DNA of 64,000 nt. Source: Congeria kusceri. Its lineage: Eukaryota; Mollusca; Bivalvia; Myida; Dreissenidae. The notes beneath the pieces were generated by a model. That model did not search any database, was not told the origin of the DNA, and worked only from the letters and a program-made list of their open reading frames with translations. Below are positions 23,392-35,317 of the stretch, in pieces; the stretch's first letter is position 1, and every line of letters begins with the position of its first letter. Both the position numbers and the translations under genes were made by a program. The stretch is from NCBI GenBank assembly GCA_027627225.1, contig CM051030.1:20665105-20729104 (forward strand), written 5' to 3'.

Positions 23392-24263
23392 TTAATGCAA
23401 CTTTATCAGAGAAAAGAGACAACACAATATAAACAAGCAGACCATAGCATTATGGCAAAGAGTCAGACAATTCCATGTCATAGTTGTTTTGCCATGTAGG
23501 AGATCGTCTAGGGTTGATAGGTACATCAAGGATATGACATCCGCCAGTTGGCGGCACAGCTGTACGGTTCTCACAGGCATCCGGTGACTTGTAGCCAGAC
23601 TGATTTGGGGAGTCATAGGTCAACTGATTTCAGATGTTCTGGTTTATAATCAGCCCGGATGTGCCACGTGTAGCAACGGGTGTCTGTATAGGCTCGGGCT
23701 GCCTAGGTGTTCTCATAACAGACAGTAAAGCTCAGTGTCAGTGGTCTAAGGTCTACACGTTGGAGTAGGAACCTCTAGTTCAATTCTGGAACCATCAACT
23801 CTAATAACATATTGGTCAGTATGTCCTTTGCAGGTAAACTATAAGTAATTTCAGCACACAGACACTGAAATAGATATCCCGGGCCATTCAGTGAGATAGT
23901 GAGATAGTTGGTGCACTGGGGTTTGACGTTGCACTGCGGTTGCAGCGGTTACAACTGGAACAGAGAAAGGTATGGCAGGTGTGATGACAGGACAAAACAC
24001 AAATTCAGCTCCAGAAATCATTGATGTTACACCTTGATGTGCAGCATGTAGGGCATCAAGAACTATAATGCAGAACTGCTTTGACACTGTGGCCTAGTCA
24101 GCATAGTCAGTCCAAACAAGTGTGAACATGTCTTGTCTGAACATGAATTTGTTGACATTTTGAATTGTCTGCAAAACCATGAAATCTTGATGATTGGTTC
24201 TTGGTCTTGAACAACAATTATTGAGTGTTGGTTTGTGAATATGATGACTAGAGGAAATGTCAC
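23392..24263 (-). pseudogene. Ty3/Gypsy integrase relic, copy 2, with internal deletion
   Basis: Same relic as 15776-17144. The zinc-binding segment (ALHAAHQGVTSMI, about 24015-24055) and the proline-rich C-terminal piece (23392-23616) remain. The core motif SDGGPQF and the PPGNYKPHETW segment are removed by a clean ~516-bp deletion joining TTGGTCA (to 23818) to TGTCCTTTG (from 23822). It is non-functional. Confidence 0.8.
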
Positions 24264-24512
24264 TTTACTTCGTTGTTAAATTTATGTTCTTAATTTATTA
24301 TGAGAGTAATGTACATGTAGTATGCGAAATAATAAGGCGGCTGTACCGCTGCAGCTTTGAGGCCCAATATCAGTAACTTCATGATCATTGAGCTACCCCT
24401 AAATATTGTTCAATTGTCCTAATATTTCGCGATTTTTTTTTTTTTTTATAGGCGCAAATTGAGAGGGTAAGCAGATCATATATCACAAGTTCAAAAATAA
24501 GCTCCACCCTAT

Positions 24513-26806
24513 TGCCCAATCTTCATGAAACTTGATCAGAACATTTGTCTCAATGATATCTGAGTTCGAATCTGGGGCATGTGGGTCAAAAACTAGGTCA
24601 CTAGGTCATATTGTAGAAAAAGCTTGTTAACACTTTCAAAATCACATTTTTTGCCCAATCGTCATGAAACTTTGTCAGAACATTGGTCCCGATGATAATT
24701 TGGCCGAGTTTGAATCTGGATCGTGTGGCATCAAAAACTAGGTCACTAAGTCGAATTGAAGAGAAAGCTTGTTAACACTCTAGAAGTCACATTATTTGCC
24801 CAATCTTCATGAAACTTGGTCAGAACATTTGTCCCAATGATATCTCGGCCGAGTTCGAATCTGGTTCATGTGGGGTCAAAATCTAGTTCACTAGGTCAAA
24901 TTGAAGAAAAAGCTTGTTAACATTTTAGAAGTGACATTTTTTGCCCAATCTTCATGAAAGTTTGTCAGAACATTTGTCCTAATGATATCTCGACCGAGTT
25001 CTAATCTGGGTCATGTGCGGTCAAAAACTAGGTCACAAGGTCAAATTGAACAAAAAGCTTGTTAACACTAGAAGTCACTGTTTTTGCCCAATCTTCATGA
25101 AACTTGGTCACATTATTTGTCTTAATGATATCCCGGCCGAGTTTGAATCTGGGTCATGTGGGTTGACAAACGAGGTCACTAGGTCAAATTGAAGAAAAAG
25201 TTTGTTAACACTCAAGAAGTCACATTTTTTGCCCAATCTTTATGACACATGGTCAGAACATTTGTCCCAATGATATCTCGGCCAGGTTTGAATCTGGATC
25301 ATTTGGGGTCAAAAACTAGGTCACTAGGTCCAATTAAAGGAAAAGCTTGTTAACACGCTAGAAGTCACATTTTTTGCCCAATCTTCATGAAACTTGGTCA
25401 GAACATTTGTCTAAATGATATCCCGGCTGAGTTTGAATGTGGGTCGTGTTGGATGACAAACTAGGTCACTTGGTCAAATTGAAGAAAAAGCTTGTTAAAC
25501 CTCAAAAAGTCACATTTTCTGCCCAATCTTCATGAAACTTGGCCAGAACATTTGTACCAATGACATCTCGGCCAGGTTTTGAATCTGGGTCATGTGAGGT
25601 CAAAGACTAGGTCACTACGTCAAATTAAAGAAAAAGCTTGTTAACACTCAAGAAGTAACATTTTCTGCCCAATCTTCATGAAACTTGGTCAGAACATTTG
25701 TCCCAATGACATCTCGGCCAGGTTTTGAATATGGCTCATGTGGGGTCAAAAACTAGGTCACTAGATCAAATTGAAGAAAGAGCTTGTTAACATACTAGGA
25801 GTAACATTTTTTGCCCAATCTTCATGAAACTTGGTCAGATCATTTGTCGTAATGGTATCTCGGTCATGTTGGAATCTGAGTCATGTGGGATCAAAAACTA
25901 GGTTACTAGGTCAAATTGAAGAAAAAAGCTTGTTAACACTCTAGAAGTCACAATTTTTGCCAAATCTTCATGGAACTTGGTCAGAACATTTGTCGTAATG
26001 GTATCTCAGCCGAGTTCGAATCGAGTTATGTGGGGTCAAAAACTAGGTTACTAGGTCAAAATGAAGAAAAAGCTTGTTAACACTCTAGAAGTCACAATTT
26101 TCTCCCAATCTTCATGAAACTTGGTCAGAACATTTGTCTCAATGATTTCTCGACCCTGTTTGAATCTGGGTCATGTGGGGTAAAAACTAGGTCACTAGGT
26201 CAAATTGAATAAAACCCTTGTTAATACTCTAGAAGTCACATTTTTTGCCCAATCTTCATGAAACTTAATAAGACAATTTGTCAGAATGATAGGCCGAGTT
26301 TGAATCTGAGCCATGTGGGGTCAAAACTAGGTCACTAGGTCAAATTGAAGGAAAAGCTTGTTAACACTCGAAGTCACATTTTTTGCCCAATCTTCATGAA
26401 ACTTGGTCAGAACATTTGTCCCAATGATGTCTTGGCCGAGTTTGATTCTGGGTCATGTAGGGTTTAAAAACTAGATCACTAGGTCAACTTGAAGAAAAGA
26501 ATGTTAACACTGTAGAAGTCTCATTTTTTTTCCCAATCTTCATGAAACTTGGTCAGAAGATTTGTCTTAATGGTATCTGGGCCGAGTTGAAATGGGTCAT
26601 ATGGGGTCAAAAACTAGGTCACCAGGTTAACTTGAAGAAAAAGCTCCAATTTCAATATATACTTTTGAATTTTGAATGTCTGTTGTCACTTATGTTCCAT
26701 CAGTCTGTATCAGTATATCCATATCCGTATAAAAATCTAACACATGGAAAATTGTTCGACTAATGAAACTCTGGTGAGCGACCCAAGGCCATTTGATCCT
26801 CTTGTT
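24513..26806 (+). repeat. ~145-bp tandem repeat array in duplication copy 2 (family A)
   Basis: Unit-by-unit counterpart of 17383-19689 with the same number and order of variant units, and the same decayed tail ending ATTTGATCCTCTTGTT. Shared unit-specific variants (for example GGCCAGGTTTTGAAT units in the middle) show that the array was copied whole rather than expanded afresh. Confidence 0.9.
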
Positions 26807-26896
26807 ATAGAATTATTACCATGTTTTCTTATATCGCCCCTATATGTTAATGCCATGTGAAATGGGATTTAGAAAGGAAAACTAAAGTTGTGTTAA

Positions 26897-27234
26897 TGCA
26901 CCTATCAATATTTTCCCACAGGTGAGGTGGTTGGGGGATGATGGGCGGGCATATGTGGGACTTTAGACTGAAAGAGATTCTCGACAGGCGGGAATTTGTC
27001 CTGACGCATAATTATGTGTCCCGGGAAATAGACCCTGGTCGTATTTTAGATCCCGGTAATATTGGCCCCTGGGCCATTTGATTTGCCATTAAGCATGCCC
27101 CACTGTGGGGATTCAGACAAAAATGCTTGGCCCTAGGGTGGGGAATAAGATCCCCCAAAATAGATTTTGTCAAATTCCCCTGGGTTAATCTGCACCCTCC
27201 CCCCCCCCGTGGGGGTAGAATATTGATAGGTGCA
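26897..27234. mobile_element. MITE with TAA target duplication, copy 2
   Basis: Duplicate of 19780-20117 with the same terminal repeats and TAA flanks (26894-26896 and 27235-27237). It was carried by the segmental duplication, not by independent insertion. Confidence 0.8.
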
Positions 27235-27623
27235 TAATATATAGCAGTGTGTCGATGCCACAGAGTGGGGCACATTACCAGGAAGAACGATGTAGAGATG
27301 CGAAAATGCATGTTAAACAGGAAATCAAATAGGTTATGAGTATACACTCACTTGCTGTGTAATAAATCCTGATCATCTTATCCATCGTTCTAAGTGGATG
27401 TTGCAAATGTTTGCCCATAAATCGTGTTCTAATGCTGCATGTTTTTGGACAAGCAATATGCCATAATTGCAATCAGAAATTGCATTCCTAAAGTAAAATA
27501 TGTTGACATATTCTCTTGTGTGCGGTTAGCACGATTGGCAGAACGAATTAACTATGACGTCTCCGAAATACGTGTAAACTTTCGAAATGCATAAATAAAC
27601 AAAACATTTTGATGACGCATTGT

Positions 27624-29099
27624 TAGCTCACCTTAGCTCGAAGTGTTCGGTGAGCTATTGGTATAGGGGACCTCTCAAGCGTCGTCCGTCATCCGTATGT
27701 CGTCAACGATTTGAACCGTTATCGCGATAAAGACTACATTTTTTATTCAATCTTGACATAACTAGCACAGTTTGTGTATGACCATAAAATCTCGAACGGG
27801 AATGTTATTGGGTCAGATCACACCAGTAACGCTAGAGTTATTGCCCCCTTTTTCATGCAAAAGAAGTTAAAAAATGCCTTTTTCCAACGTATAGACTTTA
27901 TTTTCCATCCAATCTTAACTAAACTTTCACAGTTTGTGTATAACCATCAGATCTCAGCAGCCGCCCAAAATGGGCCATATTGTGTTTCAAATACCAGAGT
28001 TATTGCCCTTTGTTTACTAAAAAATATACAAAAATGGACATTATTCAGGATAGAGACTTCATTTTGCATCCAATCTTCACCAATCAGGCACAGTTTGTCT
28101 ATTACCATGAGATTACAGTTGAATTCGAATATAAGCAAGATCGGACCAGAAAAACCAGAGTAATTGCCCTTTGTGAAAAAATATGCAAAAATGAACATTA
28201 TTCAGGATAGAGACTTCATTTTTTATCCAAATTACACCAATCTTGCAGAGTTTGTGTACAACCATAAAATTAAAGGTGAAGTCAAATACATGCAAGATCG
28301 GACCAGAAACACCAGAGTTATTGCCTTTTGTTTGTGAAAAAAATATGCAAAAATGGACATTATTCAGGATAGAGACTTCATTTTTCATCCAATCTTCACC
28401 AATTGTGTACAGTTTGTCTATGAATGTAAGACAACAGGTGAAGTCATATAAAAGCATGATTGGGCCATAAAAACCCCTTGTTATTGCCCCTTGTGTTTGG
28501 AAAAAAACATCAACAAGTTATCAATGATTGGCTTGCACACATGATTTTTGATTCAATGTTGACCAAACTTACACAGTTTGCCCATGACCATAAAAATTGA
28601 TTGATAAAATTTGATTTCCAACAGTTGCAAGACTTGCATGCAGTTATTTGTACATGCAACATTGATGTCTTCAGAGCCTGCATTCACATCATTTATCATT
28701 ATTGGACAGAAAATTATCAAAGAAAAAGCAAAATTTTACCTTATAGCACAGCCATCACAATTATCGCATAGCAACTAGTTCTCCAAAACTGTTTGCGAAA
28801 GACATCAAAATCTACTGTATCTGCATTTTCCAAAATTGTCAATGACTAAATGAAAAAGTGTCAGGTAAGAATATTGAGAAAAATGATTTGAGAACCATTT
28901 AGCAAAAAAACCGCACATCCACTACCCAACTTGTACTTTAGTTAGCCCTTTGCGCTAACCGATGTTTTAAATCAAAATTGATCCCAACCCCCTCTGTGTA
29001 TTGTTCAGATACCTTAATTTACAAACCTGTCACAAAAGTATGGTCTTCATCTGTACCAGTTCTCAGGTGAGTGCTTTGGGCCATCATGACCCTCTTGTT
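27624..29099 (+). mobile_element. Hairpin-headed repeat, family B, complete copy 2
   Basis: Counterpart of 20507-21825, but ~155 bp longer: it holds at least one more core unit (an extra unit between about 28180 and 28320). The leader is AGCTCACCTTAGCTCGAAGT then GTTCGGTGAGCT. The 3' hairpin carries one change (GGGCCATCATGACCC) and is followed by CTCTTGTT. Difference in unit number between duplicates shows that the core changes length after copying. Confidence 0.85.
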
Positions 29100-29328
29100 T
29101 TTTGTTTGGTTTCAAACAGTTAGATTAATGTAACAGTTAATCTGCCAAGAGAATGATATTATGTATTTTATATATGCTTATTTGTTCAAACATGGGCATA
29201 CCTTTTACATCAGTGCAGTCTCAGTCATTTACAGAACTGGTCATTAGGGCCACCATTACCCTCTTGTAAAGAACTGCTAATTTCTAGTTTGTTTGACCCT
29301 GTTGATATGCTTGTATATTGCCTTACAG
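29100..29328. other. Upstream interval of the Ig gene exon set; no promoter or 5' exon seen
   Basis: It ends in the acceptor TTGCCTTACAG at 29318-29328. No signal-peptide exon or start codon that could precede the first Ig exon is apparent here, so earlier exons must lie further left, beyond the window, or be missing. Confidence 0.5.
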
Positions 29329-29637
29329 TACGACCATCCAAACCAACGATACAACTTATTGGGTCCCCTGTAGACGGAAGTGCAATATCAGACATCGCTA
29401 CGTGCAGCACATCAGGATTCAGACCCATAGACATCTCAATTAACTGGACGTTTGAAAATGAGAATTCTGTCCCAGCCCAGAACTTGAATCCTGTCAACGT
29501 CTTAGACAAGTTCTCCGTGTCTACTAACTACAGACGAACTGTTTTAAAGTCAGACAACGGGAAACAACTGACATGTTCCGTGTCACATCAAACTATGTCT
29601 GGTCAATTGTCTAGTGCAGTAACCATCAAAGTACTAT
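29329..29637 (+). CDS. Ig-superfamily adhesion receptor (nephrin/SYG-2-like), Ig exon 1 of those visible
   Basis: The 103-codon exon, phase 1-1, has acceptor CTTACAG and donor T|GTAAGTG. It encodes one Ig domain: first cysteine in ATCSTSGFRPIDISINWTF (Trp 12 residues after Cys), second in KQLTCSVSHQ. The CSTSGFRP...INW spacing is C1/C2-like, as in nectin/nephrin-type domains. This is the first visible exon of a plus-strand gene whose extracellular part is Ig x7, FN3, TM. The parts are in the order of nephrin and SYG-2 proteins, which mediate cell-cell recognition at the plasma membrane. The assignment is by architecture; hemicentin-like or other Ig-CAM names are possible. Confidence 0.85.
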
Positions 29638-30455
29638 GTAAGTGATGTCTATCTAAATATATATTCAGTATGCTACTTTAAAACTAGTCTGAGTAACAGA
29701 GACCTTCCCTGTGATCACAAGTAATGACATTTGAATTGTATTGAAATATATTATTTTCTCAAAAATTTCTAAATTTGGTTTTATAAATTATTCTAATGCA
29801 AACGTTCAAACAATAAATGTGCACACAACTAGGAATACAAATACATTAAAATACAGAAAAAAATTGCAGCTTATCATCTTTTTGTCAGTAAAGTGTGATT
29901 GTTATGTTGCATTAAAGGACTTATGGTATTTCCTGTTTAAGAAAAATTACATTATTTTTATGATATAATTGGTGTCTGAATACAAGTATACTATATTTCG
30001 AACTACCATGAATCACAGTGACCATGTCTGCTGTCATTTATAATCAAGTTTTGTTTCCAGGCTTTAAAGATGATAAATATATTCTTAAAAAAAAAGAGTT
30101 AAATCTTAAAATCATGACTATTATTTACAATCAATGGAATTATTTTGATAAGCATTGATAATATTATATCATGGTGGCTGTTCTGCATTCATATTGGTTT
30201 GGTTCATTGTATTGTATTATACTCTAGGTACATGTTAAAAGCTTTAGCAAGAGTTGAAATAAAATTACATATTTATGTATTGATTATGATTTAAGCATTG
30301 ACTATAATGGTTTCAGTTATAAATGAATTCATTTTTCAGCCAAATTTAAGTTTATACCAGTATATCAGATGACTGTATATGATAGCATAATAATACTCTA
30401 TTAATAAGGAAAGGGATTAGTTGTAATAATACATTATATATTTGAATATTCACAG
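29638..30455 (+). other. Intron between Ig exons 1 and 2
   Basis: AT-rich sequence with no repeat ends recognised. The 75-codon ORF at 29741-29968 is low complexity and not coding. Confidence 0.75.
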
Positions 30456-30770
30456 TTCATCCACTATCTGCAGCCATCAGCGGTAATCATGAGTTTATAG
30501 CAAACGGTTCAAATCAGCTAACCTTGACATGTGCAGCCGCGGAGTCCAACCCTGCTCCTGATATTGTCTGGTATAACGGATCCACACAGATCACCAGCAG
30601 TCGGCCGTATGCAGATGTTAATGGAACACAGTGGAATGGGGTGGTGAGAAGTCAGGAACTCTGGCTGTATCCTACACGTTATATGAATGGAGACACCATT
30701 AGATGTGAAGTGAGAAATGCAGTGTCTCCAAGTGCGGTCTCATCCAGCAGTGTAATGCTGAATCTCAAAT
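30456..30770 (+). CDS. Ig-superfamily receptor, Ig exon 2
   Basis: 105 codons, phase 1-1, acceptor TTCACAG, donor AAAT|GTGAGTA. Ig domain with LTLTCAAAESNPAPDIVWY (Cys and Trp of the core) and DTIRCEVRNAVSP (second Cys). The same exon type recurs as Ig exon 4 (IANG...LTCTA..SNP), suggesting internal domain duplication. Confidence 0.9.
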
Positions 30771-31244
30771 GTGAGTATGCGCATCTAGCATGTAAACAAT
30801 TAGTTACTGATACATATGTTTGCTGCATATTTTCCAATAAAATGAGGCCAATCTCTTCGCAATATGGATCTATTATTGCTTCAACTTTATTACACAATAA
30901 AATTAATAAGTTCATTTCATATATATGTCTCTTATAAAGTTGAGCAAGAATAAACCTGTCATGTATTTTCTTTGGTATGCTTTTAAGTTTGACTAGTTCT
31001 ATGCACTCTTTTATTGTACACTCTGATACTAAACATACACATATAAAAGTATACAGACCATCCATATTGATAATTCACGCAATATATTAATTAATTAATT
31101 AATTAAATTATTACTTATTATACACATTCTTCGGTTTCTGTTACGGATGATGTTTGCTAGTTTCATGTTTCATCTGTTTGCTTGTCTAAATGCATTAGTT
31201 ACTGTTACTTGCCATATATCTTAATCATGTAACCACATATACAG

Positions 31245-31520
31245 ACCATCCTATCGTGAATGTTGCGGCCTCCCCCAGTGTAACATTGACAGAGGAACCC
31301 TCAGCTACAGGGACGTTAACGTGTACAGTAGACAGCTCTCCACCCTCCAACATCTCCTGGTACCATGACAACGTCTCCCTCAAGACTGCTGTTCCACAGG
31401 ATGGGAAACTGGTTCTCACTATCAATCCAGTCACTAGAGAGAGCTATGGGACTTACAAATGTGTTGCTGATAACACGATTCCTTCTAAGGATGAAAAGTC
31501 AATAGCAATAAGTGTGAAAT
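31245..31520 (+). CDS. Ig-superfamily receptor, Ig exon 3
   Basis: 92 codons, phase 1-1, acceptor ATATACAG, donor AAAT|GTAAGTC. I-set-like domain: GTLTCTVDSSPPSNISWYH and the classic GTYKCVADNT before the second Cys. Length and motifs pair it with Ig exon 5 (also 92 codons). Confidence 0.9.
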
Positions 31521-31652
31521 GTAAGTCAGTTATGAATTTCAAACGAAAAGCTTGCCTTATGTTACAGATTAGTTCATGTAATTAAGAACAAGTCATTTCT
31601 GTATCATAATTAATTAAGATATTTTACATGAATTTATATACCAACAACACAG

Positions 31653-31955
31653 TTCGACCCATGAACACATCCGTTGATGGCAACAAGGTCATCATAGCAA
31701 ACGGACTGAACACGGTGACCTTGACCTGCACAGCCGGCAACTCGAACCCCAAATCTACCATACAGTGGACATATGGCTCTATTACATCTGCACAACCCGT
31801 GGTATCAGATGACGCCTCTGACTATGGAGGGAGAATAGCGCGCAGTGTGGTTACCCTGACACCCACTAGATATGATGATGGGAAGACTGTAACCTGTACA
31901 GCGAACAATGGACTCAACGGAACTGCAACATCGTCTGTCTCATTGAACCTCAACT
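31653..31955 (+). CDS. Ig-superfamily receptor, Ig exon 4
   Basis: 101 codons, phase 1-1, acceptor CAACACAG, donor AACT|GTATGTA. Ig domain with VTLTCTAGNSNPKSTIQW and KTVTCTANNGLNG; the ARSVVTLTPTRYDDG segment corresponds to SQELWLYPTRYMNGD in exon 2. The upstream intron is short (132 bp). Confidence 0.9.
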
Positions 31956-32494
31956 GTATGTAGCTCTGAACTGTATGGCATGTTTTATCACATCATCACG
32001 CCTGCATTGACAAAATAACACCCTGTGTGATAAACTTAGCTGTATTTCCACAATGTATGTAAGCATACACGCTTATTATAATGGCATCATTTTGTATATT
32101 TTCGCGACGTCATTTAATATTTGTCGTGTTATTTAGTGATTTTCTTTCATTGATTTTAAAAATAAAGACAGAAAATGATGCCAAGTCTCGTGGTTCAACA
32201 CTAACCTAGTACTCTCTATGTTCTTTTATAGTAGTAAGTATACTTATGCCTGTCTAGCCTATGATTGTATATCAATTTCCACTTCAGTTCTTTTATGATC
32301 AGTATGTGTTTATTCATTGACTAAATACAAGTTAGCATTAAATATCTACTGAACAAATATAAATAACACCAGGCTTAATTCAAACGTATTAACACTACAA
32401 ACTCACCTTTGTTCTATTGGTATTGTTATTAATACATAAATTGCATCTTCAGCAAAGGTTGTTTGATACCTAACTCTATTACAATTTCTTGTAG

Positions 32495-32770
32495 ATCGTC
32501 CAGAGATTTCCCTGATACCAACTCAGACTGCAGTTGAAGGCGACTCACACACTCTGCCATGTGCAGCTTCCAGTAAACCTCCCGCCACCTTCCGCTGGTA
32601 CAGGAAAGGACTCAGTGACGTCATATACCAGGCATCTGGTACCACTGCATCTAACCAGGGACCGTACACAATCAGTCCTGTTAACAGATCACACACAGGG
32701 ATTTACACGTGTACAGCAAATAACAGCATAGAAACCATCGCCCAAAAAGATGTCACACTGACTGTGAACT
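32495..32770 (+). CDS. Ig-superfamily receptor, Ig exon 5
   Basis: 92 codons, phase 1-1, acceptor TTTCTTGTAG, donor AACT|GTAGGTA. I-set-like domain with HTLPCAASSKPPATFRWYR and TGIYTCTANNSIET. There is no internal Met in frame, so simple ORF scans miss it; frame and splice signals support it clearly. Confidence 0.88.
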
Positions 32771-32886
32771 GTAGGTATAACTTGTGTATTCTGCAAATAT
32801 TTAATGAATTTCTTTATCTTGCTTAAATAAATATTGTGTTTGCTAAATATATGCTATATTGCTGCTAAACTTTTATTTTCATTCAG

Positions 32887-33180
32887 ATCCTCCTGATGTC
32901 ACAGTTGTTGTACAGAACACATCGATTCATGCTAGTGTATCTCAGTTGAAGTGCAACGCCTCTGGTGTTCCTAATTCTTACACATTCAACCCAAACTGGA
33001 CACATGATTGGCCTGGGTATGGCAAGATCAGGGACTGGACTGGCAGTGGTAACACACTGACACTGGACCAACTCACATACGCACATTCTGGACTGTACTC
33101 CTGCTTTGCCACCAACGGTATAAAAGTGTTTGGGACAGAACAACAGTACATGCACGGAGCTGGGTACCTGCTGGTAAAAG
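32887..33180 (+). CDS. Ig-superfamily receptor, Ig exon 6
   Basis: 98 codons, phase 1-1, acceptor TTTTCATTCAG, donor AAAG|GTAGCA. Ig domain: SQLKCNASGVPNSYTFNPNW and SGLYSCFATNGIKVFG. Only 116 bp of intron separate it from exon 5. Confidence 0.88.
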
Positions 33181-34163
33181 GTAGCATTAACCTTCCCCAT
33201 TCACTTAAGCAAAATATGTGGAACATTGTATGAACAATATGGATACTCAAGTTGAAACACGATGTTTGTAGTATCTTGTTTTTCGTAGTATTGCATCTTT
33301 AGAAAATTCCAGGAGTCAAGTAACATTTAGCGTTAATTTGCAGCATGTGGAGGCGATTATGTTGATTAATGCACTTAAACTAAATGCATATGACTATACA
33401 TGACTGTGAGTATTTATTCGCATTGTGAAGCAAAAATAAAGTATAAAATCCGCCAAAAAAAATCAAATTCGCAGACATATTGGTAGTTACAAAAGTCCTC
33501 TAATAATCTCATACTGCACTCCATTTAAAGTGGTTTATTTAATATGGTACTTATACTCGTTAACAACTATGTTTGTCCATGGAGCAAACAACTGTATTGG
33601 CGTCTGACTTAGCAGAGCTGTGAAATCTTCTTTGAGAAGGTGTGAACAGTCTCCATGACAATCTGAATCATAGTATCGCATTAACAATTCATTGCAATCT
33701 CTATGTTGGGACCGAAACATTTGTTCGTAGTAATGCATCTTTCGCTATCTCGGGAAATTGTAGTATCACATCGTTTTGTAATTAAAATAAAACGGACGGG
33801 ACCGGCCGGCTTATTCGTAGTATTGTGTCATTTCGTAGTATCGCGATTCGCTGTATCGCGTTTTGACTGTATTTATTATATGAACATATTTTTTTACTTT
33901 CTTAAGTTTACAAACTACAACAAGACTTTTCTGACTAAATACATTAGTTAAGGAGTTGCTTCACCTTAAAAAGGCAGTAGTTTCTTACACTTCATCACAA
34001 CAGAAAATATATTAGACCTGACTTATATTGCCTAGTTGCACAGTTGTTCACCACTATTACATAGTTCACACTGTCCCATCAGCTGTTCACTGACATAAGA
34101 ATGATACTGCATGTCACATTATTTATTTCTGTGTATCAATTAAAATCTATCTTTTTTTTGTAG
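33181..34163 (+). other. Intron between Ig exons 6 and 7, with CGTAGTATCGCG-type relics
   Basis: It contains scattered CGTAGTATTG/CGTAGTATCGCG motifs (33285-33300, 33726-33740, 33810-33870) that resemble the units of the foldback element at 62408-63515, so it probably holds a decayed relative. Confidence 0.5.
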
Positions 34164-34514
34164 ATGCACCAGTCATCACCATTCCAGCTGTGGCTCCAGA
34201 CAGCATCTACAGGGTTGCAACTGAACTTGGAAAGCATGCATCCATCACCATGCATGTTTTCTCAAACAGCGGTGGTATAAATGCTTCGGTTTTCAAAATG
34301 GTAAATAGCACTAATGGAACATCGCCAGTAGGGACATTAAACATGTCATCTACAACTATGCAACTACCAGTGTTCAACCACATAATTCCTGTGGAAGGCA
34401 CCTTAATCAGTATCTCTATCGTCATGGGGCAAGTAGAAGACTTCGGATTGTATGAGACAGTAGTATCCAATGTTATCGGAAGCAAGACTTTTTACATCAA
34501 TATTACATCTCAAG
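34164..34514 (+). CDS. Ig-superfamily receptor, Ig-like exon 7 lacking both cysteines
   Basis: 117 codons, phase 1-1, acceptor TTTTTTTTGTAG, donor CAAG|GTACAGC. The fold signature is there (strand pattern and EDFGLYETVVSNVIGSKTF, which aligns with the usual D-x-G-x-Y-x-C motif), but the second Cys position is Thr or Glu and no Cys occurs in the exon. It is an Ig-like domain without the disulphide, a known state of some membrane-proximal Ig domains. Several N-glycosylation sites (NAS, NST, NMS, NIT) are present. Confidence 0.85.
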
Positions 34515-35317
34515 GTACAGCTAATATGTGTATAATTGTTTGTACCCTTCAAATAAGTAATCAATATTTAGCCACATTATTAAAATAATAATGACATAAT
34601 ATTTTCTTGTCAAAACATTATCAAAGTGTTACAAAGACATTTCATTACATAAGTAGGATTGAAGTGTCATTATCATTTGTATAGCGGGTCTTCTTTGGAT
34701 CATTATACTTAATGTACATTAATATTGAAGCTCAAGGTACAGCTAAGCTCAATATTTGTGATTTGCGTACTTTAATAAACCTTGTAACTTTAGCAAATAC
34801 TATCGGACCACTAATATAACAGCAAAATATACCTGATGAAATGTAGATATATATTTATCCTGTTACATGCCCTAAAGCAACACATTCCCCCTCCATGCCA
34901 GGTACAAATTCTCCTTCAAGGTCATTAACCTACTATTCTCTATATATAATTTATGTAAATGTATTTGTTATTTCGTTACTATTCTTAATAATACATGTAC
35001 AGTATATATTTGTACTTAGGTCTGCAAATAAAATAATGATATAAAACGGACAAAAATATCGAAGTGACGGTATGGACGGAACGAATCATTTAAGCGTTTA
35101 GTATTTTGTGTGAACAAACTCACTTAGTATGACTGTATGATTAACATTCAATATTAAAACATAATAATCAGTAGATGATCTTATGCAGCTTGTAGAGTCT
35201 GAACAATTTATAAATTACAAATGTAGCATATGTACATTTTAATGTTGTGGACTGTCCAAATAAGTAAAAATAAATGTCTTGGTATCTTTAATGTTGCATC
35301 ATATGACATCTTCCCAG
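34515..35317 (+). other. Intron between Ig-like exon 7 and FN3 exon
   Basis: AT-rich, no repeat ends recognised. TTACATCAATATTACATCTC-like exon-end sequence is weakly echoed at 34715-34745 (GTACATTAATATTGAAGCTC AAGGTACAGCTAA), suggesting a small duplication of the exon 7 end. Confidence 0.6.

Larger units (their letters stand above)
21892..29099 (+). repeat. Tandem segmental duplication, copy 2
   Basis: Second copy of 14023-21825, separated from it by only ~66 bp that itself matches 1494-1560. It lacks the left end of the inverted-repeat element (copy 1 14584-14693) and ~516 bp of the Gypsy relic (copy 1 16187-16702). It also lacks about 130 bp at the equivalent of copy 1 14225-14350. Otherwise the contents are in the same order. 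Confidence 0.9.

Noticed and set aside
32534..32731. 65-codon ORF with an internal Met overlapping an Ig exon
   Set aside because: It is the wrong frame of Ig exon 5; the true frame has both cysteines and matching splice phases.
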